A stretch of DNA of 64,000 nucleotides from positions 372,001 to 436,000 of the forward strand of contig BDSL01000062.1 in NCBI GenBank assembly GCA_003116995.1, in the 5' to 3' direction. The stretch is from Yamagishiella unicocca (taxonomy: Eukaryota; Chlorophyta; Chlorophyceae; Chlamydomonadales; Volvocaceae). The first letter of the stretch is position 1, and each line of letters starts with the position of its first letter. The notes below the pieces were generated by a model. It made no database searches and was not told the DNA's origin. It saw only the letters and a program-made list of their open reading frames with translations. Shown one piece after another: positions 1-10,679 of this stretch. The position numbers were made by a program, and so were the translations under genes.

Positions 1-491
1 CGTAATTGCAGCACTCGATACTACGCATCAAACTGGGTATGTTGCTCCCGTTCGTACGCGGACTGCTTTTACACCCAACGGCGAACCTGGAGCGCCCAGC
101 TTACCCCGAGGATGTCACCCCGATACTGTGGATAGCACGACAAGCCCGGACACGCTTTTGGCTGACCGCGTTGTACGTCCGGACACCTCCGGTCGCTTTC
201 TTAGATGCACACGTTATACTACTTACCAGACACGTAGCCTGTCTGCCTGAAGTGATGACCTTGGTGGTACAGCGGGGCGTGAAGCTTTCAATTCGGTGAC
301 TGCGTGGCTCCGAGTCGTAGTAAGGCAATGCATGGTACGTGAACCGGTGAACGGTCGCAACCTGAACTTCCCCAACTTTTACTACAGCATTAAACCAATA
401 TTTGACGAAAGAATGTTGGCTCCGAACAGCTTATGCTTTCTTTGTGGGACGGTAGAACGCTGACGTGAGCAAGCTTTGCCAGGTATCCAGC
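1..491. other. 5' flank of the Btz-like gene
   Basis: No coding region is supported here. The longest open frame (6-299, plus) lacks a recognisable motif and its opening codon is not ATG. This stretch probably holds the promoter and 5' UTR of the gene that starts near 492, but no clear element could be picked out. Confidence 0.4.
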
Positions 492-2376
492 ATGGCACCG
501 CGTTATAGTCAACATGACGATCGTGATGATCCACAAGAGAAGGACAGTAAGCCGGACTATGGCGGAGGCAGGAGCCGTTTCGACCGGAAGGAGGACCGTG
601 ACCGGCCGCAGGGTCATGGCAAAATAGGTCAGAGCCGTCGTTCCATATTATAACATATATGTTGTTAACAAATTGACAAACTGCCAAAGCGGGACTCAGT
701 ACAACTTGTATGCCTGCATCGACCTTTGGTGCCCCTGCGGTCCCTTACGCTCGTGCAGAGGAACGGTTGACGTACCCTACAGACCGCGACCTGGAGCGTG
801 GACACCGCTCGTCGCGCGACGCACCGCCCGACCCGCCTCGCTTCAACAAGCACAGCGCCCATGACGATCGCGGAGAGCGCAGCGACCACGGCGACTTCCG
901 CGACCACGGCAACGGCGGCAGGGAGCGTGGAGGCGGTGGTGGGGACCGCACAGGTGCTGGCGGTCGTGGAGAACGAAACGACAGATGGCCGCGCGGTGGC
1001 GGCGGTTTCGGAGCTGGCGGTGGCTCCAGGGGAGGCTGGGGCGGAGCACGACCTGGGTCAGGCGCAGGCTTTGTTGACGATAGCCGAGGTGGCGGCCGCC
1101 GTGACGGTCATGACGACCGAGACGAGTGCAACTATGCCGGAGGCGGCGAGACGCGGGATCGCCCTGCCCGCGGTGTTGACGGTGCTGGCAGTATAGGCGG
1201 CCCTCCACGGGGCGGCAACGAGCTGGACGGGTGAGCTAGGATGGCTAGGCTGGGCAGCAGGAGGGGAGAGGGCAGGGGGGCTGCAGGGCAGGGGGGATGG
1301 AGGGCAGGGGGGGGATGAGGGCAGGAGGGGGGTGGAAGGCAGGGTGTGTGTGGAGGGCATGGCACAGGTGCTGCTGATCTGTGCGTGTAGCTGGGTGCGG
1401 ATGTGGGGCTTCTGAGTGCCGTTACGGTAAGGGGAAACTGTTGTGCGAGGTGGTGCAGGCGTGGTTCGAAGAAAAGTTGTCGGCATTAAGACGTACATGA
1501 AGGACTCCTTGCGTCTGGTATTGCCTCTCCTACGTCCCACACCCATATCAACACCCGTATCAACACCCGTATCAACATTTTTACCTCCATCACCTCCACC
1601 ACCTCCACCCATATCCACACCCATATCAACACCCGTATCAACACCCGCCACGCAGACGAGGCGGTGGCAGCGGCAGGCCAGGGCCGCTGGATGGTCGATT
1701 GGGTCCCCCCCGGGGAGGGGGAGGGGGAGGGGGGCCCGGCTTCCGCGGAGACAGGGACGGCGGCGGCGGCCGCTTCCGCAGCGACCACGACGATCGAGAT
1801 CGGGACGGCCGCCGCGGCGAGGGCTACGGGGGCGGCAGTGGCGGCGGCGGGGGCCGGGGCCGCTTCCACAGCGAGCATGATGACCGGGGTGGGGCCGGCG
1901 AGGGCTATGGCGGCGGCGGCGGCGGTGGGGGCCGAGGCCGCTACCGTGGGGGCCATGACGACCGGGTCGGCGACGGAGGCGGCCGCGGCTACGGAGGCGG
2001 CGGCCGGGGTCGCTACCACAGCGAGCACGATGATCGAGATGGGGACGGAGGCGGCGGCGGCGGCTACGGCGGCGGCAGTGGCGGCGGTCGCGGGCGCTTC
2101 CGCAGCGAGCACGATGATCGAGATGGGGATGGAGGCGGCGAGGGCTACGGCGGCGGCGGCCGAGGCCGCGGCCGCGGCGGGGGCGGACAGCCGCAGGACG
2201 ACGGGGAGGGGTAGGTGCTCGAGCGGTGGTGTGTTCTGGTGGGGTAGTTACAGAGGTTGGGTCAAGAACCCCGGGGGTCTTGCGAAGGAGGGAGGGTTGT
2301 TGAGGGGCATTATGGTCGGGGTTTGCTGTGGGCTTGTCGTTTCGCAGGTGGGTGACTGGCTGGCTGGCTGGGTTGG

Positions 2377-2407
<31 letters not shown>

Positions 2408-3381
2408 GTCGGTGTTTGGCTGGCTGGCTGGCTGGCTGCGTCGGTGTTTGGCTGGCTGGCTGGCTGGCTGGCATGGTGGCCGGCTGGCTGGGTGGATGGC
2501 TTGCATGGAAAACTCATGGCCGGGCCAGGGTAGCTAGCTGGTTGGGGTGGGTGGCTGGCAACGATTGCTGGAAGGGGAGGGGGCGTTTGCAGGGCGCGCC
2601 CTCATCTCGGTCCACTTACGAGTGGTTGCCTGGGGTGGGGGCGCCCGTCCCCTCCGGCACCACCAGCCCTGCGCACCCGACCTCGCCCCGCAACCGCCGC
2701 CGTCCCACTTTCCGCACATCACGTCACGACCGCATTGTTGTCCCATTTTCAAACATCACGACACGGGGGCATTGTTGCCTCCTCTCCGCTGGCGCCTTCG
2801 TAAGGCCCACAAGGCCCTTAACGTCGCGCCCTTCGTCGTCCGGATACTTTGTCCGGCTGCGCAGGTACGGACACGCGCGCGGTGGCGGCGGCGGCCGCGG
2901 CTGGGGACGTGGCGGCGGCCGACGCCCGTACGGCGAAGGCGACGGGAGCTTCGCGCAGCGACGCGGGCGCGACCGGGAGCGGTCCCGCAGTCCCATGGGT
3001 CGGTGGGGCCATGACAAATTCCACGAGGTGGCCCAAGAGGCAGCAGCAGAGGACGGCTCCAAGAAGCCGGTGCAGGGCGACGGCGACGACGCGGGCGGCG
3101 GGCAGCAGTCGCGGCAGGGCCGCGGGCGGAGGCGGTGGGGCCCTGAGCACAGCGAGGAGGCGGGCAACGGCGGCGGCGGGCCGGACCGCAACGGCCGTGG
3201 CAACGGCAACGGCGACGCCGGCGGCGGTGCTGAGGACGGTGCTGAGGACGGTGCTGAGGACGGTGCTGAGGACGGTGAGGACGTGGAGCAGGAGCACGCG
3301 GGGGTGACGCTGGGGAAGCTGGACGACGAGCTGATGGCGGAGGCGGCGGAGGCGGCGCCGTACGATGAGCTGGCGGAGTGA
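492..3381 (+). CDS. RGG-rich, HDDR-repeat protein resembling Btz/CASC3 (exon junction complex)
   Basis: Four exons fit in phase: 492-627, 759-1230, 1656-2210 and 2865-3381, giving 559 residues; an in-frame ATG at 465 is an alternative start. Donors are GTCAGA, GTGAGC and GTAGGT, and all acceptors end in CAG. The protein is Arg/Gly/Asp-rich. It opens with PRYSQHDDRDD and carries eight HDDR motifs, five of them in tandem Gly-rich repeats in exon 3. At residues 434-440 it has RWGHDKF. Btz/CASC3 (MLN51) proteins bind eIF4A-III and RNA through a module with an aromatic-x-x-HDDR motif followed by W-x-HD-(K/R)-F, so I infer an exon junction complex or other nuclear RNA-binding role. An RS-like stretch (RDRERSRSP), a four-fold GAED repeat and an acidic end (KLDDELMAEAAEA) follow. 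A generic RGG protein, or a FoP/CHTOP-like one judging by the C-terminal LDDEL motif, is the alternative. Gene structure is surer than family. Confidence 0.6.
1538..1649 (+). repeat. 12-bp tandem repeat in intron 2 of the Btz-like gene
   Basis: Degenerate copies of ACACCCGTATCA occur in two blocks separated by a CCACCT-rich stretch, immediately upstream of the acceptor at 1655. Confidence 0.7.
2340..2520 (+). repeat. GGCT tetranucleotide-based minisatellite in intron 3 of the Btz-like gene
   Basis: Long runs of GGCTGGCT are interrupted by three variants of GGGTCGGTGTTTGGC. It lies wholly within the 654-nt intron 2211-2864. The tract keeps frames open on both strands, which explains the Trp/Ala/Gly-rich and Ser/Gln/Pro-rich spurious ORFs here. 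Confidence 0.8.
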
Positions 3382-3759
3382 GCGGCGGGACCAGCGACGT
3401 GGCACGGCCGGTGGCTCGGTGTTGCCATGCCTCGGAGGGGAGGAGGTCTGTCTGGATCGCCGTACGATGAGTTGGCGCAGTGCGTAGCGGAGGCGCGAAA
3501 CTGGTGGCTGTGGTGTCGTCACCCGGAGGCAGGGGAGGGGAAACACATCCTGGATCGCCTCCGTGCGGGGCTGGGTTGCAAGGAAAGCCCTCTCCCTCTT
3601 TGCGGGGGGGGGGAGGGGCAGGAGCCCGGATCGCCGCTTTGTGGGGGGGAGAGGGGGGGGAGGAGCCTTTGTGTTGACGGGGCCGGAGGGGAGGAGGGCG
3701 GCGCCAAGGGCGTGATGGGGATTGCGCAGCTGGCTGGCCCACGCGAGGGGTAGTGCCAT

Positions 3760-3925
3760 GGGGTCGCCCTACTGGCGGACTGGGGTCACCCTACCGGCGG
3801 ACTGGGGTCACCCTACTGGGGGACTGGGGTCACCCTACTGGCGGACTGGGGTCACCCTACTGGCGGACTGGGGTCACCCTACTGGCGGACTGGGGTCACC
3901 CTACTGGCGGACTGGGGTCGCCGCT
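3760..3925 (+). repeat. 22-bp tandem repeat, about 7.5 copies
   Basis: The unit is GGCGGACTGGGGTCACCCTA plus CT, nearly identical between copies. It lies about 380 nt after the stop codon of the Btz-like gene and before a TGTAA motif, so it is probably transcribed as part of the 3' UTR. Confidence 0.85.
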
Positions 3926-3950
3926 AGCGCCAGCTAGTGCCGGCGCTGGG

Positions 3951-3955
3951 TGTAA
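3951..3955 (+). terminator. Candidate TGTAA poly(A) signal of the Btz-like gene
   Basis: TGTAA is the usual polyadenylation signal in Chlamydomonas-type algae. This copy is 570 nt downstream of the stop codon and follows the 22-bp array. A second TGTAA lies near 4315. Confidence 0.4.
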
Positions 3956-4782
3956 AGGGGGGGGGTTGCGGGTGAAGCACACGCGGGTTGTTCTTCCCCG
4001 AGCTGCTGCTCCTCGCTGCGGAGCTGGCACGCAGCAGGACATGCAAGCGGCTCGTGGCAATGTGGAGCGGTGAGGCGACCGTGCGGGTGCGGGCGTGACC
4101 GTCCATCCGTCCATCCGTCCATCCATCCCCATGACAATTGTCCTGATGAGGTCCGGCAAACGCAATGTTGGCGATTGGACGGCCGCTCCTTCTTTTCCCT
4201 CGCTCAGTGCCGCGCCGGTGTGCATGGGCGTCTTCCGTACGGCGGCCAGCTCAACTTTGGTGCAGGACAGGACCGGGGCCCGGGGCAGCACCTTGGACAG
4301 GGAAGGGCGCCCTCATGTAATGCGCCCTCATGCAATGCGCCCTCATTTAAATGGGGAGTCCTGGGAGTCATGAGGTTGAATAGCACGCTAGACGCACCAG
4401 CAGCCTGAACAGCACAGCTCATAAAGAGGCTGTGCCTTCGCAGATCTCCGTTCGTCCATCGGCCGTGTGTTGGAACGACGCCCATCCGGCGTTGCCTTCA
4501 ACCTCAGGCTCGTAAGCGCAAGGCAAGCTTAGAGAATGTCCGGGTAATGTTCCCGGACAGTAAGGCAACTGACTCGTAATGATACCAGTAGGGCAGCTGA
4601 CGCCTCACGAGACCGAAGTCCCTGCGGCATTTGCCTGGCCCGCTGCCTCAAACCAAGTTTTCCGGCATACGAATCTACCAAACGATTTCCTAATCGGCTT
4701 CCTCGTACACGGCCTTACCTCACAATCCCTCCCTGCCTCTTTTCGACCACCCAGGCGATCACCCGGCTTAATGTTCCTCCTG
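3956..4782. other. Intergenic stretch without a supported gene
   Basis: Short frames on both strands have no recognisable motif. There is a small CCATCCGT repeat near 4103 and an ATGCGCCCTC repeat near 4312-4345, where ATGTAATGCGCCCTC recurs with variants. Confidence 0.5.
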
Positions 4783-4865
4783 CGTCTCTTTCAGTGTCAT
4801 GCGATGCGCCCGATGGCTCTAGCATGTGGTCTGGGGCCCAATGTGACAGTTACTACCAGTACTAG
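4783..4865 (+). repeat. Dispersed SINE-like element, truncated copy 1
   Basis: This matches the conserved 3' part of a family found about a dozen times in the window. The core reads CAGTGTCAnGCGATG, then CCCGATGGCTCT, then GGTCTGGGGCCCA and a tail of short ACT/AGT repeats. The 16-bp array begins directly after the tail. Confidence 0.75.
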
Positions 4866-4875
4866 CGCCCAGGCT

Positions 4876-7194
4876 GCCAGCAGCGAGGGCCACCAGCAGT
4901 GAGGGGCACCAGCAGTGAGGGCCACCAGCAGTGAGGGGCACCAGCAGTGAGGCCCGCCAGCAGTGAGGCCCGCCAGCAGTGAGGGGCACCAGCAGTGAGG
5001 GGCACCAGCAGCGAGGGGCACCAGCAGTGAGGGCCACCAGCAGTGAGGGGCACCAGCAGTGAGGCCCGCCAGCAGTGAGGGGCACCAGCAGTGAGGGCCA
5101 CCAGCAGTGAGGGGCACCAGCAGTGAGGCCCGCCAGCAGTGAGGGGCACCAGCAGTGAGGCCCGCCAGCAGTGAGGGGCACCAGCCGTGAGGGGCACCAG
5201 CAGTGAGGGCCACCAGCAGTGAGGCCCGCCAGCAGTGAGGGGCACCAGCAGCGAGGGGCACCAGCAGTGAGGGCCATGGGCACCAGCAGTGAGGCCCACC
5301 AGCAGTGTGGCCCACCAGCAGTGAGGGGCACCAGCAGTGAGGGGCACCAGCAGTGAGGGGCACCAGCAGCGAGGGGCACCAGCAGTGAGGGGCACCAGCA
5401 GTGAGGGCCACCAGCAGTGAGGGGCACCAGCAGTGAGGGGCACCAGCAGTGAGGGCCACCAGCAGTGAGGGCCACCAGCAGTGAGGGCCACCAGCAGTGA
5501 GGGGCACCAGCAGTGAGGGCCACCAGCAGTGAGGGGCACCAGCAGTGAGGCCCGCCAGCAGTGAGGGGCACCAGCAGTGAGGCCCGCCAGCAGTGAGGGG
5601 CACCAGCAGTGAGGGGCACCAGCAGTGAGGGCCACCAGCAGTGAGGCCCGCCAGCAGTGAGGGGCACCAGCAGCGAGGGGCACCAGCAGTGAGGGCCATG
5701 GGCACCAGCAGTGAGGCCCACCAGCAGTGAGGCCCACCAGCAGTGAGGGGCACCAGCAGCGAGGGGCACCAGCAGTGAGGGCCACCAGCAGTGAGGGCCA
5801 CCAGCAGTGAGGGGCACCAGCAGTGAGGCCCACCAGCAGCGAGGGGCACCAGGAGCGAGGGGCACCAGCAGTGAGGGCCACCAGCAGTGAGGGCCACCAG
5901 CAGTGAGGGCCACCAGCAGTGAGGGGCACCAGCAGTGAGGGGCACCAGCAGTGAGGCCCGCCAGCAGTGAGGCCCGCCAGCAGTGAGGCCCGCCAGCAGT
6001 GAGGCCCGCCAGCAGTGAGGCCCGCCAACAGTGAGGGGCACCAGCAGTGAGGGCCACCAGCAGTGAGGGCCACCAGCAGTGAGGGCCACCAGCAGTGAGG
6101 GCCACCAGCAGTGAGGGCCACCAGCAGTGAGGCCCGCCAGCAGTGAGGCCCGCCAGCAGTGAGGGCCCAGCAGGAGGGCACCAGCAGTGAGGGGCACCAG
6201 CAGTGAGGGGCACCAGCAGTGAGGGCACCAGCAGGAGGGCACCAGCAGTGAGGGGCACCAGCAGTGAGGGCACCAGCAGTGAGGGGCACCAGCAGTGAGG
6301 GCACCAGCAGTGAGGGGCACCAGCAGTGAGGGCACCAGCAGTGAGGGCCACCAGCAGTGAGGGCACCAGCAGGAGGGCACCAGCAGTGAGGGCCACCAGC
6401 AGTGAGGGGCACCAGCAGTGAGGCCCGCCAGCAGTGAGGCCCGCCAGCAGTGAGGCCCGCCAGCAGTGAGGGCCACCAGCAGTGAGGGGCACCAGCAGTG
6501 AGGGGCACCAGCAGCGAGGGGCGCCAGCAGTGAGGGCCACCAGCAGTGAGGGCCACCAGCAGTGAGGGCACCAGCAGTGAGGGCCACCAGCAGTGAGGGC
6601 CACCAGCAGTGAGGGCCACCAGCAGTGAGGGCCACCAGCAGTGAGGGCCACCAGCAGTGAGGGGCACCAGCAGCGAGGGGCACCAGCAGTGAGGGGCACC
6701 AGCAGTGAGGGCCACCAGCAGTGAGGGGCACCAGCAGTGAGGGGCACCAGCAGTGAGGGCCACCAGCAGTGAGGGCCACCAGAAGTGAGGGCCACCAGCA
6801 GTGAGGGCCACCAGCAGTGAGGGGCACCAGCAGCGAGGGGCACCAGCAGTGAGGGCCACCAGCAGTGAGGGGCACCAGCAGCGAGGGGCACCAGCAGTGA
6901 GGGCCACCAGCAGTGAGGGCCACCAGCAGTGAGGGCCACCAGCAGTGAGGGCCACCAGCAGTGAGGGCCACCAGCAGTGAGGGCCACCAGCAGTGAGGGG
7001 CACCAGCAGTGAGGGGCACCAGCAGTGAGGCCTGCCAGCAGTGAGGCCCGCCAGCAGTGAGGCCCGCCAGCAGTGAGGGCCACCAGCAGTGAGGGGCACC
7101 AGCAGTGAGGGGCACCAGCGGTGAGGCCCGCCAGCAGTGAGGGGCACCAGCAGTGAGGGGCACCAGCAGTGAGGCCCGCCAGCAGTGAGGGGCA
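4876..7194 (+). repeat. 2.3-kb minisatellite, 16-bp unit, about 145 copies
   Basis: The unit is CCAGCAGTGAGG followed by one of three four-base endings (GGCA, GCCA or CCCG). A few 14- and 15-bp units cluster at about 6160-6370. Because 16 is not divisible by three and the unit has no stop on the minus strand, all three minus frames stay open for about 790-800 codons, giving a 16-residue Cys-Trp-Pro-Leu-rich periodicity. Those ORFs are a by-product of the array and not genes. Confidence 0.95.
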
Positions 7195-7214
7195 CAAAAA
7201 GGGTTGGGGGCTGG

Positions 7215-7494
7215 GAATCATCTTGCTGTCCGTGGGTCGATCTCCTCGACCGTGCCATCAGCCGTGAAGTGGTAGATGTTTGGGCCTTTCTTGGGGGGCT
7301 GTGCTACGTTAGGGCTCCCCCGGGGAGAGTTGGGCCGCTACGGGTCCTCAACACCCTTTCTTGCGGATAATTTCCAGTCGCCTTCTGTGTGCGGGGCCGG
7401 ACGACATGGATGTGGGTTCGTGGTCAGCCCCCGGCTGCATGGTGGCATTCATGAGCCTCCTGGTTCGTCTCAATCGTACAAGTCACTTGTAAAG

Positions 7495-7541
<47 letters not shown>

Positions 7542-7916
7542 GGTGGCAAGGGTTTTCCGCTCCTTCTGGCTTTCCGTCCCCGGGTGGGCGTGTCCTGCTC
7601 GGGGCTTTCTGGGATGAGAGGGCGGCAGTTGTCCTGGTGGTATCGCGGCGGCGCTCCACTGGTTCACCGGTTTAGGGTCTGCTAGGAGTGGTGGTGGTCG
7701 GTTCCTGAAAGGGGAGCCCACAGCGCAAGGTCCTCCTGGGGTGCTGGATGCTGCTGTGTTTGCCTCTGGACGGTTGACTGGTATCTTGGTGGTTTGCCAT
7801 TGGTGCGGTGCGGCTGGGGTCCTATCTCTTTCGACTCCTTCAGTGTCCGGCGATGTGCCTGATGGCTCTGCCTTATGGGTTGGAACCCACTGTAACAAGT
7901 ACTACTACGATTACTG
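7215..7916 (+). repeat. Dispersed SINE-like element, long copy
   Basis: About 650 bp align by eye with 58010-58400 and then 59080-59230. Shared blocks include GGGCGTGTCCTGCTCGGG, GGCGCTCCACTG and TCGGTTCCTGA. The end holds the family core (CAGTGTCCGGCGATG, then GGAACCCACTGTAAC) and a short ACT tail. Orientation is plus. No protein domain was recognised, so it looks non-autonomous. Confidence 0.75.
7497..7541 (+). repeat. ATC trinucleotide microsatellite
   Basis: About 15 perfect copies of ATC lie inside the long dispersed element. The homologous copy at 58 kb lacks this run, so it expanded after dispersal. Confidence 0.9.
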
Positions 7917-8861
7917 AAGCTCTGCGACGTTGGATTCCTAATGCAAGGATCAATATGTGCGAGGAACGAAACTTGCGATTGTGACAAAGCCTTTCATACA
8001 TGACGCAATCCTGCGGAGATGCCCCGCCCGTGCCATCCTTCCATAACGGATACGACTACCAAACAGTTTACTCCGTTATGAGTGGTGATCAGGGCTCAGC
8101 TTACCCTTTCCGCGCCTAGAGCCCACTGTACCAGTTACCATTACTTCCTTGTGTCAGGAAAACCCAGATGACCCCCAATGCCAAACAGCATGAAACAGGA
8201 TAACCACACGACTTGATTGCATACGATGGTTGCCTTCAAAGGATCTTGGCGTTCTGAGCACTAGACCGTTCATGCCCCCAGACGTCATGATCCTTAGACG
8301 CAGCAACCGCTTGCCAGCAATCGCATAGGAAACATGAACTTCAGTAAAACAGGAACCAAACCATTCAGGCACCTTTACACTGCATTCTGATATCTCAGGT
8401 TCGAATGCCTCGGTGTCCCACTCACCTCTGACAGTGGAAATACCGATACCACAACATCACTTGCGGATCTGAACACAACAACAGTGTACTGTAATACTTC
8501 CTATTAACAGCAGTGCGTAAGGCAGAAACATCAAACCTCATCCAATTGAATGGAAGCCCGTTGAACGGGGCTGTACCGCAAACAGGTACAGCATCCCACG
8601 AAATGCCCCTTGGATCACCGATGCAAATCGCACGCTTCACGTCCCCGATCACATTCATCGTTTTATCTACTGGTTCGCAGTGCTGCTCGTGCCGGCATAC
8701 TATGCTACTGACCGGACTTCAGGGAACGGACGTTTTCACCTACTCTCACGTTATGAATAAGTTGCAGAAAGACAGGGTCATGAAGAAAGACATTCGACGT
8801 AAGGTCCTGGCTAAGGGTAACACTTTGCAATTTGCATTATGAAGGCACAGTCCAGGCTATA
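7917..8861. other. Probable 3' region of the sulfotransferase-like gene, no coding region seen
   Basis: A partial family tail (GAGCCCACTGTACCAGTTAC) lies near 8105. The minus-strand sequence TGTAA (plus 8375-8379) could be the poly(A) signal of the sulfotransferase-like gene, about 610 nt past its stop. Two minus frames of 72 and 78 codons have no recognisable motif. Confidence 0.45.
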
Positions 8862-8984
8862 TCCATGCCCAGCCTAAATTCGTCTCTGGAGGCGGAGGCA
8901 TGTCCACGCCCAACCTAAATTTGCCTCTGAAGGCGGAGGCATGTCCATGCCCAACCTAAATTCGTCTCTGAAGGTGGAGGCATG
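8862..8984 (+). repeat. 41-bp direct repeat, three copies
   Basis: Three near-identical units share the block CCCAACCTAAATTCGTCTCT and a GGCGGAGGCATG end. The array abuts the stop codon of the sulfotransferase-like gene (8989-8991), so it lies in its 3' UTR. Confidence 0.85.
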
Positions 8985-8988
8985 CCAC

Positions 8989-10679
8989 TTAGTTAAGTCC
9001 ACACGAACACCTCCGATTTGGATCCCAGAAGCCGGCATGCATAGCAATGTCGTACACAATGGCATCCAACTGCGCCAGGATTGCAACAAACTTGAACATC
9101 TCGTTATCGATTTTATTTTGCGAATCTACGTGGCTCCACAGCTCCTGGACGTCCATAATAATCTCATCATCGCGGTACGGATGGTCCATGTCGTGGATAT
9201 CAAACATGCACCAACCCAAACCAAGAAGAATTGTCGAGTTGTGCTGCATTTCGTCGCCACGAACCAGCAAGACGTCGTAATGGTTAAGTACAAGACTACG
9301 AGCGATACGCAAATGGGACCCCTTTATAGAACCGTACGGCAGATTGAAGACATCCTCCCCAAGAAGAGACCGGATGATGTAATTATCCAGACAAGCAGGC
9401 ATTAGCTTCTTCCAGGCCTCCACGTCTTGGAAGCCAGTCGGAAAGTAACTTTCCCGGTGATCATAGCATTGCATATTCAGAAAACGCATCCAGTGCTTCA
9501 ACTGCGACATGCCTCGCTCCCGAGGATGCCGTACCTGCAAGGAGTATAAATTATTTAGTCCGCCAGAATAACCATGCATGTGCATAATCTTTCATCATAC
9601 CTGAAGAACCGTAACCATGTCATCTGAGCACGTGTGTGCTGGGTCCGACTCGCCTGACCCCCCTAGTGTTGTATATTCATTCGCGTAAAAATGGATGCCT
9701 TGCTCATGCAGGTAGTCCTTGCGTTCACGACATGCGACCACATTACTACGCCGGCTGTAAGGAAAAGCCACATTGCAGCCCATCGCGGTGTCCCCTGTTA
9801 GTGCTGCGTTGACTGCTACGGCGTTCTCTACAGAATACCACCGGGCCTACAGGGCATCAGACAATATGAGGATTGGAGCATAGCGATACCAGAGAATGCC
9901 ACTACCACATGAACAGTAGCTGGAGTTAGGAATACGAATACTCCCATACACCCTTTCCATGGTGGGTGTTACACAGACGTGCCTTCACCAGCTTGCCCTG
10001 CTTCTCCCATGTTTCGTTCCCCGCACCTCCCCCCAGGAAGGAAACAACCTATGTATAGTAGTACTATCACACAACCCTTACTGGTGTGCGATAGTCCTCG
10101 CACCTGGTCTTCCCAGAGTGAGATGACGCAGTTGTCCTTCCGCACAGGTTTACAGCCAGTAAGCTGTGCGAGATGGCAGAAGGACGTGCCGCCGGCCTTA
10201 CTTATGTGTGAGAATTCAATGACGCCTTTCCGCGTCATTTCGCCTCGATGCTTCGCGTACAGACGTATTAACATTTCCTGTGCCACAAGCTCCGCAACGG
10301 GACTAAAAGTGCCGCCAAGCAGCTCACGAAGGGCAAAGCCGGCCACTATAACTCGACGGACGGCTGGTATATATGCACGTGTAGAAGATTGCTGTATGAG
10401 AGTATCCAAGGCCGCCAAATGCTCGAGGAGCTCGTCTTCAGACACATGAGCCACAGTATACGCCATAACCACGAAAGGCTGGAGTTCGAGGTGGAACTCG
10501 ATTTTTTCTACTTGCTGGTCAAGTGGCAGGAGCGATTGCAAAACATTCAGCACTTCTTCAGTAGTCGCCACCTTCAAACCGTCGCCCGCAAATCGAGATT
10601 GCAGGGCGCTTCTGAGAGCCCCCCCTTGACATGTCACTGTCAATAGGGCAACCAATAGGCAAGATACTAAGACCGACAT
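8989..10679 (-). CDS. Secretory-pathway sulfotransferase-like protein (PAPS-dependent family)
   Basis: Three minus-strand exons fit in phase: 10679-10082, 9794-9601 and 9534-8989, giving 445 residues. Donors are GTAAGG and GTATGA; acceptors are AACAG and TGCAG. Residues 1-20 form a hydrophobic signal peptide or anchor. HISKAGGTSFC at 158-168 matches the 5'-phosphosulfate loop (H-I-P-K-T-G-G-T-S type) of carbohydrate sulfotransferases, and VRHPRERGMS at 265-274 matches the 3'-phosphate motif (R-x-P-x-x-R-x-x-S type). A hydrophobic segment with NHYDVLLV follows near 347-354. The expected reaction is transfer of sulfate from PAPS to a glycan or protein in the Golgi or outside the cell, and volvocine algae have heavily sulfated matrix. 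The acceptor cannot be told from sequence. The SKA in place of PKT in the loop deviates from the animal consensus. The start is the first ATG and directly precedes the signal peptide. Confidence 0.75.

Noticed and set aside
1058..2506. Minus-strand ORF of 482 codons
   Set aside because: It is the antisense shadow of the RGG exons and the GGCT minisatellite (Ser/Gln/Pro repeats).
4797..7258. Three overlapping minus-strand ORFs of about 790-800 codons
   Set aside because: They are three frames of the same 16-bp array with no stop codon in the unit. The 16-residue periodicity in every frame shows they are by-products.
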